DNA from: Hyphomonadaceae bacterium
GTDB lineage: Bacteria > Pseudomonadota > Alphaproteobacteria > Caulobacterales > Hyphomonadaceae
DNA: 64,000 nucleotides
Reading direction: 5' to 3'
Assembly (NCBI GenBank): GCA_016714495.1
Contig: JADKDU010000010.1
Location: forward strand, 62,001 to 126,000
The notes under the pieces were generated by a model, which did no database searches, was not told the origin of the DNA, and saw only the letters and a list, made by a program, of their open reading frames with translations. Shown here piece after piece: positions 52,167-61,160 of this stretch. Within the stretch, counting starts at the first letter, position 1. Each line of letters starts with the position of its first letter. The translations under genes were made by a program, and so were the position numbers.

Positions 52167-52446
52167 GTTCGCTCCTTTTCAACCACCCCCTGGCGGAAAA
52201 ACTGGGAAGCGAAGCCGCGCCATCACGCCTAAGCCTAGCCAATCGACTGGCTGAGTGTGCGCGATGGACCCGTCTCTCCCCCCGTTAAGAAATTATCCAA
52301 GCAAGGTGCGGACCACGCTCACCTTTTCCGTTCAGCGCGCCGTCATCGCGATGCGCCCACGCCGCCAAGCCATGCGCGACCTGCCCCAAGGAAACGCCGG
52401 CGCAAGCGCATCGCCGGCGGCACCGCGCACCGACGGCGGCCGACCA

Positions 52447-54423
52447 ATGAGCGCGGGAAGGATCTACTGGGGACAGATTGTCTGCGTGCTCGGCGCGTGT
52501 CTCGCGAGCCTGGCGGCCACGACCCAATGGACAGCTGAAGCGCTCGGACATCAGCCGCAGCTCGGTCCGCCCGATGCGGTCATGTTCGATCTTCGTCTTT
52601 ACGCGCCGTGGAAGTTCTTCCTGTGGTGGTATTGGTTCGACGCCTATGCACGGGACATCTTTCAGGCTGGCGCCCTGATCTTTCTTGTCGGTGCAGGACT
52701 CTCAGTTGCAACGGCCATTGGCTTCTCGCTGTGGCGATCGCGTGAAACCAAACAGTCTGACACCTACGGCAGCGCACGCTGGGCAACGACACGCGATATC
52801 AGGCGCCTCAGCCTGAACTCCGGCGACGGGGTGATCCTCGGCGCTTGGCGCAACACCCTCCTCCGCCACGATGGCGATGAGCATGTGCTCGTCGTGGCGC
52901 CCACCAATACAGGCAAGAGCGTTGGCGTCTCTCTGCCGACAGGCCTTGTGTGGCGACACTCCTACATCGCCCTTGATCTCAAAGGTGAGAACTGGACCGT
53001 CACATCCGGACTACGCGCGTCCTTCGGGCCCGTGTTCCGCTTTGCGCCCACCGAATCCGGCGCGCATCGCTACAACCCCCTCACCCAGATTCGCCAGGGC
53101 GAAGCCGAGGTGCGGGACGCACAAGTCCTCGCCGATATGCTGGTCGACCCCGAAGGCGCACTGCGCGAACGCAGCCACTGGCAGCTGCGCGCCTTTGAGC
53201 TTCTCGTCGCCGCCATTCTCTGGACGCTCTACGCGGAAGAAAAGAAGACCCTGTCCCGCCTTGGGGAATTGCTCGCAGATCCGAAGCGTCCGGTCGCTGA
53301 TCTGCTAGAGGAGATGCTTGAGAAACAGATCAAGGACGGCGCCCCGCACCCTGTCGTCGCTTCCGGCGCGCGCCAGCTTTTGGACATGGCTGAAGCTGAG
53401 CGATCGGGCGTCGTCTCGACGGCGTTGGGCTACCTCACGCTATATCGTGATCCCGTTCTCGCGCGAGCTACCGAAGTCTCTGACTTCTCAATTGAAGACA
53501 TCATCACCGGAGAGCGCGCCATCTCGCTCTACCTGGTGATTCCGCCCGAGGAGATCTCGCGGCTCAAGGCGCTGCTGCGTCTCGTCCTGAACCAGATCCT
53601 CAAGCGCTTGACCGAGATCGCAGCGGAAGAGAACGGCAAGGGGCGCCGCGTCCTCCTCATGCTGGACGAGTTTCCCCAGCTCGGGAAACTCGACTTTTTC
53701 GAGCACGCCCTCGCCTATATCCGCGGCTACCGGATCAAGGCCTGCCTGATCGCGCAGTCACTGAACCAGATTGCTCAGGCCTATGGCGAGCATTCGTCGA
53801 TCCTCGACAACGCGCATATCCGTGTCGCCTTCGCCTGCAACGACGAGCGCACCGCCAAGCGTATCTCCGACATGCTGGGCGTCACGACCGAGACACGCGC
53901 CCAGATGAACTATGCCGGCTCGCGCATGGCGCCGTGGCTCGGCCATACCATGGTGTCGCGGCAGGAAGTGCCACGGCCATTGCTGACGCCCGGCGAGGTG
54001 ATGCAGCTGCCATCTGACGAGGCGCTGGTCCTAACGGGGGGCGCTCCGCCGATCCGCGCGAGAAAGGTCCGCTATTTCGCCGAGCCGGTGTTCAAGGAGC
54101 GCATCCGTCCGCCATTCGCCTCGCCGCGTCTTGGGGGAGACGGTATCGCGACGAGCTGGTCGGGATGTATCGCGCCGCACTTGCCTCCATCAACGACGCC
54201 GTCCCCACGCCCAGTTTCACCGCGTTCGCAGAAGAACCGCGCCGCCGGGCTTCATCAGAAGTCGTTCGACTTCTCGTCGCCTGTAGAGACCACGCTGACG
54301 CCTTCTCCAACAGACACGCCTGTCGCGGCGCCCGAAGACGAGTTAGGCGCGGCGCTCGCCGGCCCCAGCGTCTCTAAGACCGTATTCGCCCTCGATCCCG
54401 ACACATTCGACACCAGCTTGTGA
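52447..54423 (+). CDS. traG: TraG/VirD4-type coupling protein
   Basis: The coupling ATPase feeds the relaxase-DNA complex into the secretion channel. The product has 658 residues from the ATG at 52447 (SAGRIYWGQIVCVLGACLAS); the open frame to 52255 lacks family sequence. Two membrane segments precede the ATPase domain, which has SDTYGSARWATTRDIRRLSL, Walker A APTNTGKSVGVSLP, the KGENW segment and Walker B RVLLMLDEFPQLGKL. Conserved GYRIKACLIAQSLNQI and DMLGVTTETRAQMN follow. Between about 54,120 and 54,290 a neighbouring frame has better codon statistics, so two compensating base errors may alter that part of the C-terminus. Confidence 0.92.
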   Translation: MSAGRIYWGQIVCVLGACLASLAATTQWTAEALGHQPQLGPPDAVMFDLRLYAPWKFFLWWYWFDAYARDIFQAGALIFLVGAGLSVATAIGFSLWRSRETKQSDTYGSARWATTRDIRRLSLNSGDGVILGAWRNTLLRHDGDEHVLVVAPTNTGKSVGVSLPTGLVWRHSYIALDLKGENWTVTSGLRASFGPVFRFAPTESGAHRYNPLTQIRQGEAEVRDAQVLADMLVDPEGALRERSHWQLRAFELLVAAILWTLYAEEKKTLSRLGELLADPKRPVADLLEEMLEKQIKDGAPHPVVASGARQLLDMAEAERSGVVSTALGYLTLYRDPVLARATEVSDFSIEDIITGERAISLYLVIPPEEISRLKALLRLVLNQILKRLTEIAAEENGKGRRVLLMLDEFPQLGKLDFFEHALAYIRGYRIKACLIAQSLNQIAQAYGEHSSILDNAHIRVAFACNDERTAKRISDMLGVTTETRAQMNYAGSRMAPWLGHTMVSRQEVPRPLLTPGEVMQLPSDEALVLTGGAPPIRARKVRYFAEPVFKERIRPPFASPRLGGDGIATSWSGCIAPHLPPSTTPSPRPVSPRSQKNRAAGLHQKSFDFSSPVETTLTPSPTDTPVAAPEDELGAALAGPSVSKTVFALDPDTFDTSL

Positions 54424-54869
54424 GTAGCCGCGTCATGGTCCGCACCAAGATAACCGCACGCATCCCGCCTGACCTGGCCGACTCGCTTCGGCGCATCGCC
54501 GCTCTCAAGGACCGGAGCGTGTCGGATGTGGTCGAAGACGCGATCATCCGCGCTTTCTCGGATCGGAGCGAAGCCGAGCATGCGGCCCTGACCGTCAAGC
54601 TCGACAGCATTGCCCGTCGTCTTGGCAGCATCGAAAAATCGCAGGAGACGCTTTTCGAACTGTCGGCTCATACGGCACGATTCGCGATGAGCGTGGCGCC
54701 GGACATCCCTGACATGGACCGTGCGGCGCTCAATGCACGTGGATCTGCACGGTTTCAAAATGTTATCGCCGCCATCGCCGCCCGCCTGAGCAGCGGCAAA
54801 AGCGTCTGGAAGGAGCAGTTCGCAGAGCCTGCGCCTGGCCAGCCAACAGTTGGGGTAGCGGCCGAATGA
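54420..54869 (+). CDS. CopG-type ribbon-helix-helix protein
   Basis: The product has 149 residues. I use the GTG at 54420, which overlaps the traG stop (GTGA); the ATG at 54435 (MVRTKITARIPP) is the alternative. The ribbon-helix-helix reads RTKITARIPPDLADSLRRIAALKDRSVSDVVEDAI. It continues as a helix with KLDSIARRLGSIEKSQETLF. CopG-like genes usually sit between traG and trbB in this class of Trb operon and may regulate it or act as an accessory DNA-binding factor at oriT. Confidence 0.87.
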   Translation: MSSRVMVRTKITARIPPDLADSLRRIAALKDRSVSDVVEDAIIRAFSDRSEAEHAALTVKLDSIARRLGSIEKSQETLFELSAHTARFAMSVAPDIPDMDRAALNARGSARFQNVIAAIAARLSSGKSVWKEQFAEPAPGQPTVGVAAE

Positions 54870-55855
54870 GCGCGCTCAACTCCTCAACCTCCGATCCATC
54901 CCGCGGTCTCGCCATGCTGGCGACGGCGCTTGGCCCAAGCATCACGACGATCCTGCTTGCGGCGGATACGATCGAGGTGATCGTCAACCCCGATGGCCGC
55001 GTCTGGGCCGAGCGTGTCGGGCGCGGTCGCGAATTTGCCGGCTTCCGTCTCGAACCCACGGAAACGGAGCGGGCTATAAGGCTGATCGCTACGCTGACGG
55101 GCGCGGAAGTCACGCGTGACAGGCCGATCGTCTCTGCTGAGCTCCCGCCGCGCGGCGAGCGCTTCGAAGGATTGCTACCTCCCGTCGTGAGGGCGCCCTG
55201 CTTCGCCATTCGCAAGCCCGCCAGCCAGATCATCAGCCTCGACGATTACGTCGCCAGCGGCGTCATCAACGATGCGCAGCGCTTGGAGCTGAAACGCGCG
55301 ATTACTGATCATGCGAACATCATCGTCGCCGGCGGCACGGGATCGGGCAAGACGACGCTTGCCAACGCGCTTCTTGCCGAAATCGCCGCCCTTAGTGAGC
55401 GCGTGGTCATTCTTGAAGACACGCGCGAGCTGCAATGTGCGGCCGAGGACGTTGTCGCGCTGCGCACGCAGCCGGGCTCTGTCACGTTATCTGATCTGGT
55501 GAGATCGACGCTCCGGTTGCGGCCTGACCGGATCGTGGTCGGCGAGGTTCGTGGGCCTGAAGCGCTCGACCTGCTCAAGGCCTGGAACACCGGGCATCCC
55601 GGCGGGATCGCCACGCTGCATGCCAACTCCGCGCGGGCCGCACTTGCGCGGCTTGAGCAGCTCGCCATGGAAGCCTCGACCAGCCCGCCAACGGCGTTGA
55701 TCGCCGAGGCGGTAGACCTCGTCGTCTTCATCGAGCGCGGCGGCCCTGCGGGCCGCCGGATTTCAGAGATCTACGCGCCCAAGCTTGACCAGCTTGGGGC
55801 GCGGGAACCCGCAGCGCCTGGGTTGAAGGCGCATCGATCACCCAGTGGAGCATAG
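54866..55855 (+). CDS. trbB: TrbB, VirB11-type secretion ATPase
   Basis: TrbB is the hexameric cytoplasmic ATPase that powers pilus assembly and transfer. The product has 329 residues, a normal length. Signatures are Walker A IVAGGTGSGKTTLANALLAE, the Asp box VVILEDTRELQC, Walker B RLRPDRIVVGEVRGPEALDL and the His box GIATLHANSARAAL. The ATG overlaps the stop of the CopG gene (ATGA). It begins the ordered block trbB-C-D-E-J-L-F-G-I. Confidence 0.96.
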   Translation: MSALNSSTSDPSRGLAMLATALGPSITTILLAADTIEVIVNPDGRVWAERVGRGREFAGFRLEPTETERAIRLIATLTGAEVTRDRPIVSAELPPRGERFEGLLPPVVRAPCFAIRKPASQIISLDDYVASGVINDAQRLELKRAITDHANIIVAGGTGSGKTTLANALLAEIAALSERVVILEDTRELQCAAEDVVALRTQPGSVTLSDLVRSTLRLRPDRIVVGEVRGPEALDLLKAWNTGHPGGIATLHANSARAALARLEQLAMEASTSPPTALIAEAVDLVVFIERGGPAGRRISEIYAPKLDQLGAREPAAPGLKAHRSPSGA

Positions 55856-55857
55856 AA

Positions 55858-56190
55858 ATGACGATCAGCTTTCGCACCATACTGAGGACAGCGCCGCTCG
55901 TCCTGATTGCCCTGGCTGCAACCGGCGCGGCGCAAGCCGCAACCGGCGGCGCCGGCGGCGCCATGCCGTGGGAGGGGCCGCTGACTGCGGTCATGGACTC
56001 CATCACCGGCCCGGTGGCGCGGATCATCGCAATCCTCATCATCGTGGCGACCGGCATGACGCTCGCCTTTGGCGATGTCGGCCAGGGCTTCAAGAAGCTG
56101 CTGCAGATCCTGTTCGGCCTCGCGATTGTGTTCGCTGCGACGAGCTTCTTCCTGCCGATGGTCGGCGGTGGCGGCGCGGTTCTGCCCTAG
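55858..56190 (+). CDS. trbC: TrbC, VirB2-type pilin
   Basis: TrbC is the pilin precursor. The product has 110 residues with a long signal sequence (LRTAPLVLIALAATGAAQA) and two membrane segments (ARIIAILIIVATGMTLAFG and FGLAIVFAATSFFLPMV) joined by a basic-polar loop (DVGQGFKKLLQ). This is the normal TrbC layout. It starts two bases after trbB. TraF (50632-51195) is the likely processing enzyme. Confidence 0.93.
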   Translation: MTISFRTILRTAPLVLIALAATGAAQAATGGAGGAMPWEGPLTAVMDSITGPVARIIAILIIVATGMTLAFGDVGQGFKKLLQILFGLAIVFAATSFFLPMVGGGGAVLP

Positions 56191-56228
56191 CTCCAACGCC
56201 GGCAGGGCAGATCGATGCGCGACCTCAC

Positions 56229-56492
56229 ATGAGAGATCCAAGGGACGTTCCAGGCTATCTCGCACCCGTGCGACAGGCGCTCACTCAACCCATCCTCATG
56301 GGCGGGGCGCCGCGCCCCTACGCCATCCTCAACGGAACGCTGGCGGCGGTCATCGCCTTCGCTGGCGCGCCACTGTTGGGCATAGCCGTGGGCGTCGTGG
56401 GTCACATCGTCGGGGTCTTTCTCGCCAGGAAAGACCCCGACGCCATCGACGTCCTGAAGCGCGCGATGCGCGTTCCAAATCGATTTGATTGA
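56229..56492 (+). CDS. trbD: TrbD, VirB3-type protein
   Basis: The product has 87 residues from the ATG at 56229, beginning RDPRDVPGYLAPVRQALTQP. TILMGG-type sequence (PILMGGAPRPYAILNGTLAA) leads into one or two membrane segments (AAVIAFAGAPLLGIAVGVVG) and a basic end (DVLKRAMRVPNRFD). VirB3/TrbD is a small inner-membrane part of the channel that binds TrbE. It precedes trbE by 28 bases. Confidence 0.9.
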   Translation: MRDPRDVPGYLAPVRQALTQPILMGGAPRPYAILNGTLAAVIAFAGAPLLGIAVGVVGHIVGVFLARKDPDAIDVLKRAMRVPNRFD

Positions 56493-56520
56493 CCGGCGCC
56501 TAGCCACAGGAATCCCGTCC

Positions 56521-59031
56521 ATGATCAGTTTCGCTCCTTACGCACACCAGCCGAACCGGCTCGAGGATTTCCTGCCATGGGGCCTCCTGGTCGCGCCGGG
56601 CGTCATTCTCAACAAGGACGGCTCGTTCCAGAAGACGGCGCGGTTCCGCGGGCCGGACGTTCGCTCGTCAACACCGGAGGAGCTCGTGTCCTTCGTCGCG
56701 CGCGTCAACAATGTCTTTCGCAGGCTGGGATCAGGCTGGGCCATCTACATCGAGGCCGAACGCCGCGAAGTGACGGACTACCCTTCAGGCGCATTCGAGG
56801 ATGATCTGTCGCGGCTGATCGACAGCGAGCGGGCGGCAGCCTTCGAGCAGGCGTCCTCGCAGTTCGAGACCATCCACCATCTTACCCTGCAATGGACGCC
56901 AGCGCCCGATTCCAGCCGCAAGGCGTCGAGCTTCTTCTTCGAACTCGACCAGGACAAGAAGGCGACCGCGTCAAAAGCCGAAACCGCAAAACGTGGACGA
57001 GCGGGCAAGGCGATCGACCACCAGATAGCGAGGGAAGCGCTGGAGCAGTTCGAAAAGAGCTGCGGCTGGGCGTTCGGCCTGTTCCAGGCAATCGTCGCCG
57101 AATTCCATGCGCTCGATGACGACGCGACGCTGACCTATCTGAAGCGCACGGTATCGCCCCGCGCGACGCCCGTCCGCGCGCCGGCGGCATCTGCCTTTCT
57201 CGACGGCCTGCTGTGTGACGCGCCCCTCGTCGGCGGCGTTGCGCCAATGCTGGGCGACAAGCACCTGCGCGTCCTCACCATCAAGGGCTTCCCACCCTTC
57301 ACCAATCCCGGCGTGCTCGACGACCTCAACGCACTTGGCATGCCTTATCGCTGGATGACCCGGCACCTTTGCCTTGATCGCGGCGAGGCCGAACGGGAAC
57401 TGACCAAATGGCGCCGCCTGTGGTTCTCCAAGCACAAATCGCTCTCCGCGCTGGTCAAGGAGATGTTGACGAAGGAGCAGGCGACCTTCTCCAACCCAGA
57501 CGCCATTGCCAAGACCGAAGAGGTCGATGCTGCGCTGCAGGAGGTCGGATCAGAGCTGATCGGCTTCGGCTTCTTCACCTCGACCCTTGTCGTGATGGGG
57601 GCCACGCCGCAGGAGGCGGACGAACGACTGCGCGTCGCCGAACGCATTATCTCTGCGCGCGGCTTCGCCACGATCGCCGAGACTCTCAACGCCGTCGAGG
57701 CCTGGCTGTCCAGCCTGCCCGGCCATGCCTGGGCCAATGTCCGTCATCCCATGGTCTCGACGCTGAACCTCGCGCACATCGCGCCGCTGGCGACGCCGTG
57801 GGCGGGAGATCCGTGGAACCGGCATCTCGACGCACCGCCGCTGGCTGTCACCCGGACCGACGGATCGACGCCGTTCCGTCTCGACCTCCATGTCGGTGAC
57901 GTCGGCCATACGCTGGTCATCGGGCCTACAGGCGCCGGCAAGTCGGTATTGCTCTCCTTCCTCGCGCTACAATGGCGACGCTATCCGAACGCGCAGGTCT
58001 TTGTGTTCGACAAGGGCGGATCGGCGCGGGCGGCGATCCTCGGCATCGGTGGCGACGCCATTGATCTTGGCGGCGGCGCAAATCCTGCCTTCCAGCCGCT
58101 GGCGCGCATTGATGATCCCCCCGCCCGGTCGGCGGCGCTCGAATGGGTGATGGGGCTGCTCGGGCAGGAAGGCGTCGTCCAGACGCCAGAAATGCAGGAG
58201 CGGGTGTGGTCGGCGCTCGGCTCCCTTGCCAGCGCGCCACGCGAACAGCGTCACCTGACCGGCCTGCGCCTGCTCGTGCAGGACGCAGAGCTTCAGGCGG
58301 CACTCCTGCCTTACACGCAGGACGGCGCCTATGGCGCGATTTTCGACGGCGCGGAGGATCGCCTCAAGCTTTCCGACGCTGTCCTCTTCGAGATGGAAGA
58401 GATCATGGCGCGGCCGAAGGCGGCGGCGCCGGCCCTGCTCCATCTCTTCGACCGGCTGGAAGAGCGGTTCGACGGGCGGCCCACGCTGCTGGTACTGGAC
58501 GAGGCCTGGCTGTTCCTCGACTCGCCGCTCTTTGCGGCGCGCATCCGTGAGTGGCTGAAGACGCTGCGCAAGAAAAATGTCGCCGTGGTGTTCGCCACCC
58601 AGTCGCTGGCCGATGTCGCCGACAGCGCTATTGCGCCTGCGTTGATTGAGTCCTGTCCGACCCGGATCTACCTGCCAAACGAGCGCGCCTTCGAGCCGCA
58701 GCAGCGGCAGGCCTATGAGCGTTTTGGCCTCAACGAGACCGAGATCGAGCTAATCGCCACTGCCCAGCGCAAGCGCGACTATTATTATGCCAGCCCCAAG
58801 GGTCGGCGACTGTTCGAACTCGATCTTGGACCGGTGGCCTTGGCCTTCTGCGCCGCCTCCGACTCAACCTCCCGCGAGTTGATCAGCCGCCTTGAGATGC
58901 AGGCAGGCGCCGTCGCGTTCTGGCGCCGCTTCCTCAAGGCACGCCAGCTCGCCTGGGTGCTCGAAGCGCTCGACGGCCCCGACGATCACCCCCTCCCGCG
59001 CACCCGCCGCATTCCCGAACACGCAAGCTAA
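56521..59031 (+). CDS. trbE: TrbE, VirB4-type ATPase
   Basis: TrbE is the large energising ATPase of the type IV secretion channel. The product has 836 residues from the ATG at 56521 (ISFAPYAHQPNRLEDFLPWG); the open frame starts 12 codons earlier inside the trbD overlap. The N-terminal CagE/TrbE domain has GVILNKDGSFQKTARFRGPD. The motor domain has Walker A GDVGHTLVIGPTGAGKSVLL, VFDKGGSARA and Walker B PTLLVLDEAWLFLDSPLFA, followed by the conserved KNVAVVFATQSLADVADS. It is intact. Confidence 0.96.
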   Translation: MISFAPYAHQPNRLEDFLPWGLLVAPGVILNKDGSFQKTARFRGPDVRSSTPEELVSFVARVNNVFRRLGSGWAIYIEAERREVTDYPSGAFEDDLSRLIDSERAAAFEQASSQFETIHHLTLQWTPAPDSSRKASSFFFELDQDKKATASKAETAKRGRAGKAIDHQIAREALEQFEKSCGWAFGLFQAIVAEFHALDDDATLTYLKRTVSPRATPVRAPAASAFLDGLLCDAPLVGGVAPMLGDKHLRVLTIKGFPPFTNPGVLDDLNALGMPYRWMTRHLCLDRGEAERELTKWRRLWFSKHKSLSALVKEMLTKEQATFSNPDAIAKTEEVDAALQEVGSELIGFGFFTSTLVVMGATPQEADERLRVAERIISARGFATIAETLNAVEAWLSSLPGHAWANVRHPMVSTLNLAHIAPLATPWAGDPWNRHLDAPPLAVTRTDGSTPFRLDLHVGDVGHTLVIGPTGAGKSVLLSFLALQWRRYPNAQVFVFDKGGSARAAILGIGGDAIDLGGGANPAFQPLARIDDPPARSAALEWVMGLLGQEGVVQTPEMQERVWSALGSLASAPREQRHLTGLRLLVQDAELQAALLPYTQDGAYGAIFDGAEDRLKLSDAVLFEMEEIMARPKAAAPALLHLFDRLEERFDGRPTLLVLDEAWLFLDSPLFAARIREWLKTLRKKNVAVVFATQSLADVADSAIAPALIESCPTRIYLPNERAFEPQQRQAYERFGLNETEIELIATAQRKRDYYYASPKGRRLFELDLGPVALAFCAASDSTSRELISRLEMQAGAVAFWRRFLKARQLAWVLEALDGPDDHPLPRTRRIPEHAS

Positions 59032-59046
59032 CCCAGGAGACCACCC

Positions 59047-59835
59047 ATGCCCAGATTTTCACTTTCCTCCGTGCTGCGGGTCATTCTTGCAGCGGCGCTT
59101 GTCGGCCCCGTGGCCGCGCCCTCCCACGCACAGCTCGCGGTTATCGATCCGCTGAACCTCATCCAAACGGCGCTCAATGCGGCGCGGGCGCTGGAGCAGA
59201 TCAACAATCAAGTCACCCAGATCACTAACCAGGTGAGAAGCCTGGAGAACGACGCAAGGAACCTTACCAAACTCGGGGAACGGTTCGCTCCAGACTTTGT
59301 GCGGCAGCTCCAGGAACTCGACCAGCTGATCGACACGGCGGGCGGGATCGCCCTGCAGGTTCAGGAAACCCGCGACGCGCTCCAGGGCCTTTATAGCGGC
59401 CAGTATGCCGGCACGGATGTCGCCGCACGCGCCCGGTCGGCCGTGCAACAGATCGACGCCTCCCGGGCGGCGCTCCGCACCTCGCTCCTGGTGCAGGCCA
59501 AGATCACGGAACAGCTCCGGTCAGACCAGGGCACGCTTCAACGCCTTTCAACCGCCAGCGCCAATGCGACCGGCGCCCTGTCGGCGACCCAGGCGACGAA
59601 CGAGATCCTGGCCTTCCAGGCTGAGCAGAGCATGCGCCTCCAGGCGCTGCTGGTCGCGCAAAGCCGGGCGGAAGCGGTTGAGCAGGCACGACAGATGGAA
59701 GTGCAGGCCGCCGCTCGCGCGCCCAGCATGCACATTTCTTCGGGACAGCGCAGACGGCTCATCCTGGCCAGAAGCCCTGGCAGTAGCCAGCACGAGCGCA
59801 TTCCAGTTCAGGGCAAGGTTAGGGGACGGACGTGA
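59047..59835 (+). CDS. trbJ: TrbJ, VirB5-like minor pilus protein
   Basis: The product has 262 residues with a signal peptide (ILAAALVGPVAAPSHAQ). The mature protein is a long helical bundle: DPLNLIQTALNAARALEQIN, NNQVTQITNQVRSLENDARN and LQVQETRDALQGLYSGQYAG. TrbJ is thought to sit at the pilus tip. The last 30 residues (HISSGQRRRLILARSPGSSQ and on) look unlike the usual TrbJ end, so a late frame error is possible. The stop overlaps the trbL start (GTGA), leaving no room for the small entry-exclusion gene trbK found in many relatives. Confidence 0.9.
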   Translation: MPRFSLSSVLRVILAAALVGPVAAPSHAQLAVIDPLNLIQTALNAARALEQINNQVTQITNQVRSLENDARNLTKLGERFAPDFVRQLQELDQLIDTAGGIALQVQETRDALQGLYSGQYAGTDVAARARSAVQQIDASRAALRTSLLVQAKITEQLRSDQGTLQRLSTASANATGALSATQATNEILAFQAEQSMRLQALLVAQSRAEAVEQARQMEVQAAARAPSMHISSGQRRRLILARSPGSSQHERIPVQGKVRGRT

Positions 59836-61155
59836 ACGACTTTTCTGCGATCGACGGCTTTCTGGATGTCTTCATCCGCTACATCGATTCAGGCTTTGGC
59901 CTGATATCGGGCGACGTGACCTCGCTCGCGGTCATCCTCATCACCATCGACGTTACCCTCGCCGCGCTGTTCTGGGCGTGGGGCTCCAACACCGACATCA
60001 TCCAGAGCCTCGTCAAGAAGACGCTCTATGTCGGCGCGTTCGCCTATATCTTCGGCAACTTCGCAATGCTGTCGACGATCATTCTCAACAGCTTCGCTAC
60101 GCTGGGCCTCAACGCGTCCGCCGCTTCGTTCGGTCCGGCCGACCTCCTGAAGCCGGGGCTTATCGCGGCTGAGGGCCTCGCAGCGTCGCAACCTATCTTC
60201 GATCATATCGGCTCGATCGCGCCGGGTCCGCTCGAGTTCTTCGCCAACATGCCGGAGATCATCCTGCTGTCGATCGGCGGCATCATCGTGATCAGGCGTT
60301 CTTCGTCCTTTCGATCCAGCTCTTCGTCCTCATCGTCGAGTTCAAGCTGACGACGCTCGCCGGGTTCGTGCTGGTGCCGTTCGCCTTCTGGAAGCAGACG
60401 ACCTTCCTGGCCGAGCGCGTCCTCGGCAACGTCATCGCCTCGGGCATCAAGGTGCTGGTTATCGCCGTCATCATCGGCATCGGCTCGACGATGTTCTCGA
60501 CCCTGAGGACGGCGCTCGACCCCAACGATATGACGATCGAGCAGGCATTCGCCGTCGTGCTGGGGTCAATGACCCTGATGGGCCTTGCCATCTTCTGTCC
60601 GCGGATCGCCGCTGGCCTCGTCTCCGGCGCGCCGCAGCTCTCTGCTGGCGCCGCAGTTGGAACCGCCCTCGGCGTCTCCGCCGCTGGCGCCGCCGCCACC
60701 ATGGCGGGGACGGCGGCCGTCCGCACCGCTGGCGGCGCCGCTGCCGGAGCCGCAAACGGCGCGGCGTCCGCAACGGGCGGCCTCCGATCGGCGACCGCTC
60801 TCGGCTCGCTTCGCACAGGCCTTACCGGTCCCGCAGCAGCGCCGCTCAATGCGGCGGTCGGCCTCGGCGCCGCCGCCGTAGGCGGCGCGCGCCAGGCTGC
60901 AGCCAAGGTCGCCAGCCACTTCCAGGCCCGCAGCACCTCCGGCGCCCGCGCGGTCACCGGCGCATCTGGCGCCGCCACCCTGGCGCCAAGCCCGGCAGGC
61001 GCCGCCGCCTCATCAAGTCCGGTCAGCCCGCCTGGGCGAAACGTTTCCGCCGCGCCCAGCAGATGCGCGAAGGCGTCCTGATGGCGGCGCATACCATCGG
61101 CGCCGGCGATGGCGGCGGCGCATCCGAAGGCCCCAACCTCAAGAGCAGGGAGTAA
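59832..61155 (+). pseudogene. trbL: TrbL, VirB6-type polytopic protein, two frame breaks
   Basis: It starts with a GTG at 59832 (NDFSAIDGFLDVFIRYIDSG) overlapping the trbJ stop. Membrane segments include DVTSLAVILITIDVTLAALF and LYVGAFAYIFGNFAML. Near 60294-60298 one base is missing; the correct frame then reads FFVLSIQLFVLIVEFKLTTL, leading into AGFVLVPFAFWKQTTFLAER. A second break lies between about 60960 and 61015; the expected C-terminus PAWAKRFRRAQQMREGVLMA ends EGPNLKSRE at 61155, five bases before trbF. The long Ala/Gly-rich stretch in between is normal for TrbL. Corrected length is about 441 residues. Confidence 0.87.
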
Positions 61156-61160
61156 ACCCC

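Noticed and set aside
60290..60350. Poly-Ser tail at the end of the first trbL frame
   Set aside because: It is an artefact of reading a TTCGTCCT-rich coding stretch out of frame; the true frame reads FFVLSIQLFVLIVEF.
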